Assembly (NCBI RefSeq): GCF_016801865.2
Contig: NC_068938.1
Span: 182,245,948 to 182,309,947 of the forward strand
Direction: 5' to 3'
Length of the DNA: 64,000 bases
DNA from: Culex pipiens pallens
Taxonomy: Eukaryota; Arthropoda; Insecta; Diptera; Culicidae
Shown here: one piece after another, positions 57,761 through 64,000 of the stretch
Numbering within the stretch: the first letter of the stretch is position 1
How the letters are laid out: each line of letters starts with the position of its first letter
Made by a program: the position numbers and the translations under genes
Notes under the pieces: generated by a model
Database searches by the model: none
What the model saw: the letters and a program-made list of their open reading frames with translations, nothing else
Told to the model about the DNA's origin: nothing

Positions 57761-59651
57761 ATCTAATCTACAACCCCAGTTGACAAACGACTTTCATCTT
57801 GTCAATCTTGGCATAATCAGCAGTTACAAATTACACAACATTCCACAGCCTAAAAATGGTGTCTCTCCAAGCTCATTATTCAATTATCGAGTCAAGTCAC
57901 GGGCCACGTTGCCTCAACCTAGTCACAGGGTGCGCATTTCAAAAACCCCCCTTCTAATTGCGTCTAAAATGGCCACAATTGACGTCACCGGTAGACCCCG
58001 TGCTCCAGGGGACGATTGCGAGCCTACCCCGGACCTAGGCCGGACTCGAGCATGGCGGCACAATTTGAAATTTAACTAACCTAACCGATATGATGGCCTC
58101 CTAAGTAGCGGCCTGAGCTCGTGTGTGACATACCTAAGGCTGACATTGGCTCTGACTTTGACATGGGGACCACTTGTAGAGAGATCAATTAGAGGCTAGT
58201 TGTAATTGCCAAACTAATTAGGGGGTAGCTTGACTATTTCGGAATGATGACACAGGGATGGACTAATTGTTGAGTTTTGTGTAGAAATGCTGTCAATTAG
58301 AGGCAAATTGTTATCTTGAAAAGAATTTAAAATAATCTTTCAGAATATTTAATAAGATTTTATGAAAAATAAGTTTTAACACAAGAAGACAAAATACCAA
58401 TATATTCAATAATTTAATAGACATCAACTTGACCACACCAAATGTATTCAAACTAGATTCAAATTAATGCGATCAGTTTCCTTTATGTCATTTCGTCTCA
58501 TTTCAACTTTAAATAAACAAAAACCTATCTCATTTGGTCAGTGAGTTCCAGTTGCGCCGGACTCGGTTTAATTTATTAACGTCACAATGCGTTCTCCCCC
58601 CTCAACTTCAAAGCAAATCATCAAAAAACATAAAACTTCCAAAACGACGACGTGCGACAAGTGGTGAAAAAATGGAAAACCGCTGTAAACGAGCGAATAA
58701 ATTACAAATTAAATTAAATTAGATTATACAAATTTCCGAACAAATGTCCCCCAAATAACTTAAAAACGAAAAAAAAAACACAGAGAAGGGAACTGCTTCT
58801 GGTGCGATCACCACCGAGCGATCACCATCTTGGCCCGCTCCGCATATTTTAATTGAATATAATCCAATTAAAATGACTAAAAGTCGAACGGCTGGGGCGC
58901 GGCCGACAAAACAGGTGACGATTTGTGGATGTTTGCTTTAGTTCATCTGTTTTGGTTCCCCCTCACCCCTTGCTCCTCAATCTGCTGCATTAATATGGGC
59001 TAAAATCAATATAAACCGTAGGATGTGATGAATGGTTATGGTCCCCAGGACTGGGCGTCCGACGACGCACCGCGTTAAAAGTGGTCATCAAAGGTGACCG
59101 GCAGCAGCGGTGGCTCAGGAGAGCTTCCTAAAGCCAGAGGTCAACAGACGCCAAGTTGTGGGGGGACATAAGGGGTTAAATGGCTACATGTTTTAGAATG
59201 AATCATATACAAATTATGCATATGAGCATTTTACCATTAAAATTATAACAAAATTGAGATTGAACATTTTGAAAAAAAAACAATATAAGAATAAAAAGAG
59301 CAATTTAATACCACATAAGATTAAAAAATCAAACTTTATAAAAAAATGCTAGGTTTCGTTTCTTCTTGCTTACTAGAATTCCATATTGAAATTGTGATTA
59401 CTTTGATGATTTTGTTTGAAGCATTCGCTTTTAAATTAAGTTTGAAATTGATGTGTTTGAAATTTCATCATTTGAATGAATCACAAACAAACTGAACTGT
59501 CAAACTTAAAAGTTGCAACACGCTTTTCAAACTTAAAAGTTGCAACACGCTTCTAATTTACGGATGCCACGTTATCAAAAGACTGGTTGTACCAAATCAG
59601 TTGAAATTTAAGGTGAAAACTCTCTAGACGTACTCAATGAAAATAAAAAAG
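57761..59651. other. Unique block, no gene recognised
   Basis: The plus-strand frame 57780-58079 (99 codons) and that at 58534-58722 lack family motifs. Around 58780-59200 the sequence is GC-richer. At 59505-59552 a 31-bp unit (AAACTTAAAAGTTGCAACAC core) is repeated twice. Confidence 0.35.
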
Positions 59652-60130
59652 TCGGGTAATTCTCTGCAAAATCACACGAAATGGGAAATAGTCGCCCCGA
59701 CGCCTCTTCGATTTCCATGACACTTTTCTCTTAGGTTAATTTATCCACGTAATTTTAAAATGAATTTTGTTGTTCTGGATTACGACGGATTCGAAAAGTT
59801 CATTGAATTTCCCATAAAATGACATATCTCTCAATTTTTGAAAGTTGAGTAACGGGAAATGACAGCGGTTTAAAACTATTTTTAAACATTTTTTGAACAA
59901 AAAAAAACGTTTTTTCTCGGAATTTCGAGTACGCTACCAAATCAGGCGTCCAATAACACAAACATAAAAATTCTTTTGGCACCTAATTTCTATCTCTTCA
60001 CGACATTGAAGGTTTCGTCTCAAGATATCAAAAACTGGAACTCGCATTCCTGATTAGAGATTCAAAAATTCACGGAAATTCACGGAAATCGAAGAGACCT
60101 AAACTGCAAAGTATGTGGAGAATGGCCCAG
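59652..60130. repeat. Diverged copy of the TGGGTAATTCTC family
   Basis: The left part GGGTAATTCTCTGCAAAATC with GTCGCCCCGACGCCTCTTCG and the right part ending GGAGAATGGCCC match the foldback at 61075-62004 in order. Strongly diverged. Confidence 0.7.
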
Positions 60131-60223
60131 CTAGATTTTGTTGCAAATGTGTAATTATTTAAAATATATATATTTTTTAATTTAATAGAACTGTTGAAAA
60201 AAATCGTCCAATATTGTCATGAC

Positions 60224-60879
60224 TAGAGGTGGGCAAAACCGCTCTTTTTTAGGAGCCGCTCATTTTCGTTCACTCATTAAAAAGAGCCGCTCTTTTGAAC
60301 GGCACTTTCGCTCTTTTTAAATATTTTGATAAAAAAGGTTTTTTTAAGAATCTTCTAATTTTATAAGTTATTTCAAATTGGAATTTTACAAATTATTTGA
60401 TAAAAAACAATTCAAACTGAAAACGAGAAGATATCCCAGAAAACCATAAGTGCTAAAGTTTAAACGTTCAAAAGGATTTTTTCCACAATTTCTTAAATAT
60501 TCAGTAGATTTTTGGTAATATTTTACAAATTATATAATTTGAAATGATCAAATTTGTATTCCGGTAATACTTTAATGTACTATCAGTTGTAAAGTAAAAA
60601 GTTTTTTTCGTTTTGTTTAAAAAATCATTTACTTTTGGAAGTAATTTTTATGAACATTGAAATATTTGAAATTGCATTTCAATTCTAAAAAAATGTAATA
60701 CTATTTCTTTGGAAATTCTATAAATTATATTTCTAACAAAACATACCATCTTGAGCCGGTTCTTTCAAAAGACCGAAGTTTGAAAAAGAACCGCGGTTCT
60801 TTTTTTGTAAGCCACGGTTTTTCGCTCTTTTCAGTGAATCGGCTCTTTGAGCGGCTCGCTCTTTTTTTGCCCACCTCTA
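60224..60879. mobile_element. Non-autonomous hAT element, TAGAGGTGGGCAAA ends
   Basis: Ends TAGAGGTGGGCAAA and TTTTGCCCACCTCTA, close to a well-known hAT terminal consensus. Flanks GTCATGAC (60216-60223) and GTCAAGAC (60880-60887) are an 8-bp target duplication with one mismatch. Subterminal GAGCCGCTC/AAGAGCCG words repeat at both ends. AT-rich centre, no transposase. Confidence 0.92.
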
Positions 60880-61074
60880 GTCAAGACCATTATTTTTGCC
60901 TTGATTTTTGTCTTGAAACAATTTTTTTTAGCTGTAAATTTTAAAATTTATTTTTAAAGTATTGATATTCTGCCCATGAAAATTTTTAATTTTTTTCAAA
61001 ACTTTTCTTAGTGTTCATAACCCACATTTTTAATTTTGTCAAGGACATTGTTATGTCTATATTTAATTATTTAA

Positions 61075-62004
61075 TGGGTAATTCTCTACCAACTCACACG
61101 AAATCGGGAAAAGTTGCCCCGACCCCTCTTCGATTTGCGTGGAACTTTGTCCTAAGGGGTAACTTTTGTCCCTGATCACGAATCCGAGGTCCGTTTTTTG
61201 ATATCTCGTGACGGAGGGGCGGTACGACCCCTTCCATTTTTGAACATGCGAAAAAAAGAGGTGTTTTTCAATAATTTGCAGCCTGAAACGGTGATGAGAT
61301 AGAAATTTGGTGTCAATGGGACCCGCGACAGGCACGGACGACGAAACAAAAAGAAACGCAAAAAGTAACTTTTTCAAAACTTTTTTTTCGTACAATCACT
61401 ATAACTCGTGATGTTTATAAGCAAACCCCTTATGTTTACATATCAAATTTTTTTGTAATTGTCTGCTCTACAACTTTGTAGAACATTGGTACACTCTAAA
61501 AAATAACCCTGCAAAGTTAGAAAAAACACGAAATTTTAAAATGGAAAATTTTGTTCTAAATGAAAAAATGACCCTTCTGGGTCAATGTAGATTCGAAAAG
61601 TATATTAAATTCCCCATAAAATGACATGTTCCAAAAATTTTTACAGTCGAGTAACGGAAAATGGGAGAATTTTTAAAACTTTTTAATGTTTTTTTCGATG
61701 AAAAATACGTTTTTTTTCGGAATTCTGAGGACGCCATCAAATTGGGCGTCTAATTTTACATAAAAGTCCCTTTGACACCAAATTTCTATTTCATCACCGT
61801 TTCAGGCTGCAAATTATTGAAAAACACCTCTTTTTTCGCATGTTAAAAAATGGACTGGGGTCGTACCGCCCCTCCGTCACGAGATATCAAAAAACGGACC
61901 TCGGATTCGTGATCAGGGACAAAAGTTACCCCTTAGGACAAAGTTTCACGGAAATCGAAGAGGGGTCGGGGCAACTGCTGTGTGAGTTGGCGGAGAATTA
62001 CCCA
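61075..62004. repeat. 930-bp foldback element with TGGGTAATTCTC ends
   Basis: TGGGTAATTCTC at 61075 and GAGAATTACCCA at 62004. Arms of about 245 bp pair: GTTGCCCCGACCCCTCTTCG, GATCACGAATCCGAGGTCCG and CCTGAAACGGTGATGA each have complements at 61780-61980. Fragments occur at 40500, 44490 and 59652. Frames of 61-110 codons are parts of the repeat. Confidence 0.9.
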
Positions 62005-62119
62005 TGTAAGTTATGATTAGAATTAATTTCAAAATTGTACAATAAGCTAAGAATTACAACTCAATATCAAAACCAATTATTTACCGTTGCAAAAACGTTG
62101 AGTCATCAGAACATTTTGT

Positions 62120-62272
62120 TCTCTGTTATGAGGAGATTTATTTTTTTAACAAATCACTGTCATTTTGTTGTGTTATTATAATAGCAGCTGTTATGGGTGT
62201 TTCAAAATAAAATCCTGACCTCTTGAGGATAACAGAACTAGTACTTTTAAAGTTATTCCCACCTGCTTGGGA
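62120..62272. repeat. Remnant related to the GTTATT-rich MITE
   Basis: TTGTTGTGTTATTATAATAG and a right end TTATTCCCACCTGCTTGGG resembling TTATTTCCGTCTGCTCGGG of the 43216 copy. Left end lost. Confidence 0.4.
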
Positions 62273-62827
62273 TAACCACTTAATCTAATTTTTTCAAAAT
62301 CAAGATTAAATTTGAAAAGGGCTTAGCGTGTAAATTATGCTCAACTAAAATGTTAGTCTAAAATATAAAACTGTGATATCTTTACCTTGGGTAAATCGGA
62401 ACGACAGCCTGAATACTGACCGCAATTTTTAAAGCTTTTGAAAGCTTTGAATATTGACGAGTGCGCTGGCAGTAGGGACGCGCAGTCTTGACTTTTCATG
62501 TTTTATTTTCATTCCTTTTAATTCCTTTTGTATCGTTGTTCGTAGTCAATTGTGGGCAGCGGCGCCTCACGGTTGCTCTACAGGTTCGATCGTGTTTTTC
62601 GGCGCCCTTTTTTTTTGCTAGTAGTGATAAAATCAGTCCTTCTTATATCATCGTTGATAGGAAGGCACGCCACCGGTTTAGTTTGTCAAGGTTTTAATTC
62701 ATAATAGGCGTTTTCAAATGTTGTTACTTTTTTTTAACATTCGTTGAAACCAAAGACAATAATGCTATGCTATGCATTTGAAAGCTTTGAAAGTTGACGT
62801 ATCCATATTTTTGTTTTGTGTATGTTC
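62273..62827. other. Unique sequence, no gene
   Basis: A repeated word TTTGAAAGCTTTGAA occurs near 62438 and 62777. The 69-codon frame at 62488 shows no motif. Confidence 0.3.
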
Positions 62828-63001
62828 GGCCCATCCATAAACCACGTGAACACTATTTTGCAAATTTCAAACGCCCCTCCCCCAGTCATGGACAACTGTC
62901 CATACAAAAATATTATTTTTTATATGGAGCGTGGAAAATCGCCAACATCCTAATCGCCCCCCCCCCCTGCAAGGGTGTCCACATGGTTTATGGATGACCC
63001 C
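62828..63001. mobile_element. Small MITE with CCATCCATAAACCACGTG ends
   Basis: Left CCATCCATAAACCACGTG and right CACATGGTTTATGGATGACC are inverted, 174 bp apart at the outer edges. Inside, a C-run (CCCCTCCCCC; ten or more C near 62957) faces ATGGAGCGTGG. Short MITEs with this structure are common in mosquitoes, from general knowledge. Confidence 0.7.
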
Positions 63002-63114
63002 GTTCAAACAATAACCAAAAAATATGGCTTAAATTGCTGCTCCAATCAACCCTATCTGTCCAGATTCGCCTCAGATGACGGTAGTATTTTTGTTAGAAAT
63101 ATTAAAAAATAGGG

Positions 63115-64000
63115 GAGCAATTCTCTCAGATTTCGGTCATTTGATTGTCCATATAATTTTCCACACAAATTTGGCAGCTGTCCATACAAAAATGAAATAT
63201 GAAAATTCAAAAATCCGTATCTTTTGAAGGAAAATTTTGATCGATTTGGTGTCTTCGGGAAAGTTGTAGGTATGGATAAGGACTACACTGAAAAAAATGA
63301 TACACAGAAAAAAATAGGCGTAATATTGTATGTTTGGCCCTTTGGAAATGTTAGTCTTGATTTGAAAAAAACTGAAAATATTTTTTTTCGGAAAGATCCG
63401 AAAATTTCACGAGTTGCTGAGATATAGACGTTAGAAAATGGTGGCTTGTTTGGGTGATACTTAGAAAACATCAATTTTCCTGTTTTTAAACCTTTGCATG
63501 GCAATATCTCAGCAACTATAGGTCGTATCGACAAAGTTCAAAAAAGCAAAATATAGAGAATTTTCTCAGATTTTTAAAAATATTTTTTTCAAAAGTGGGC
63601 AAACATGTGCACTAATTTAAAAAAATGGAAAACTGCGACTTTTCTCAAAAAAGTTACCTAAAATGGCTATAACTTGAAAACGGTGCACTTTATGAAAATT
63701 TCACTGCAGTACTTTTTGATTGCAATTTTGATTTTACATCGAAAGATAAAGTTGAAAAATTGTTGCGACCAATGTTTCGATTTTTTGAAAAAATCAGTAT
63801 TGATTCAAAAATTCATAACTCGGTCAAAGATTTTTTGCCCATTCTGGAAATTGCTGAAAAATTGTCATTTCATGTCCCCTAAAACATATCAAAAAATAAA
63901 AAAAATTAAAAATAGTGTGTTTTTTGCAAATCAAGTTTTAGTGACAAAAAGTTAAATTAAAAATCACCAAATTTTTTTTACCGTGTTTCATTTTTTTTTG
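63115..64000. repeat. Foldback-family copy cut by the window end
   Basis: Starts GAGCAATTCTCTCAGATTTC, then TTGGTGTCTTCGGGAAAGTT and, inverted relative to 36884-38052, the words GCATGGCAATATCTCAGCAA and GTCCCCTAAAACATATCAAA. It supplies the empty site for the MITE at 37288. Confidence 0.8.

Overview
This is eukaryotic, AT-rich nuclear DNA, most likely from a culicine mosquito (Culex-like). The evidence is one spliced insect peritrophin-type gene with a 59-nt intron, and about 60 kb of densely nested short DNA transposons, foldback elements and satellites. The species call is inference, because no marker gene is present. There is no bacterial gene organisation, no rRNA, no intact tRNA, no CRISPR array and no virus-like reading frame.

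Only one protein-coding gene can be called with confidence: a secreted 249-residue protein with three chitin-binding peritrophin-A (CBM14) domains, minus strand, 27303-28111. It has a TATA box and a GATA site upstream and an AATAAA downstream. A MITE ends about 40 bp beyond that AATAAA. Short coding-like segments with good splice signals lie at 43752-43843, 46538-46660 and 52599-52720 on the plus strand. They keep a compatible reading phase and may be exons of a gene whose introns are filled with transposons. A broken, coding-like stretch lies at 53104-53490 on the minus strand. These four are weak calls.

Layout. 1-960: AT-rich inverted repeats. 961-4130: unique A-rich sequence. 4133-7166: tRNA-like MITE remnant, two foldback elements and a TIR MITE. 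7167-10400: fragments and a unique block. 10409-12397: three-level transposon nest, followed by a solo copy of the same MITE (13086-13760) and a 1.04-kb hAT-like element (14298-15340). 16240-26700: MITE copies, a 1.7-kb foldback and two unique blocks. 26738-28184: MITE, then the peritrophin gene and its promoter. 28578-30491: a GCCTTCCTCAC-ended element carrying two younger insertions. 30492-32900: unique. 32945-38052: foldback copies interrupted by a satellite-bearing element and by a pogo/Tigger-like MITE. 39320-41190: mostly unique. 41194-44390: nested MITEs, one with an internal tRNA-like pol III promoter. 44800-46880: unique. 47811-50765: a second satellite-bearing nest. 50810-51600: a diverged tandem duplication. 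51830-53580: unique. 53620-57760: a 4.1-kb heptanucleotide (TTCTGAC) array with a 1.83-kb higher-order tandem duplication. 57780-59600: unique. 59652-64000: hAT-like and foldback elements, the last cut by the window end.

No reverse transcriptase, integrase or transposase frame is visible, so the mobile elements here are non-autonomous and depend on enzymes encoded elsewhere. The most interesting signals are a transposon family whose central segment has expanded into 164-bp satellite arrays in two of three copies, precise empty-site/filled-site pairs within the window, a MITE with an internal pol III promoter, and several near-perfect long hairpins that could feed small-RNA pathways.
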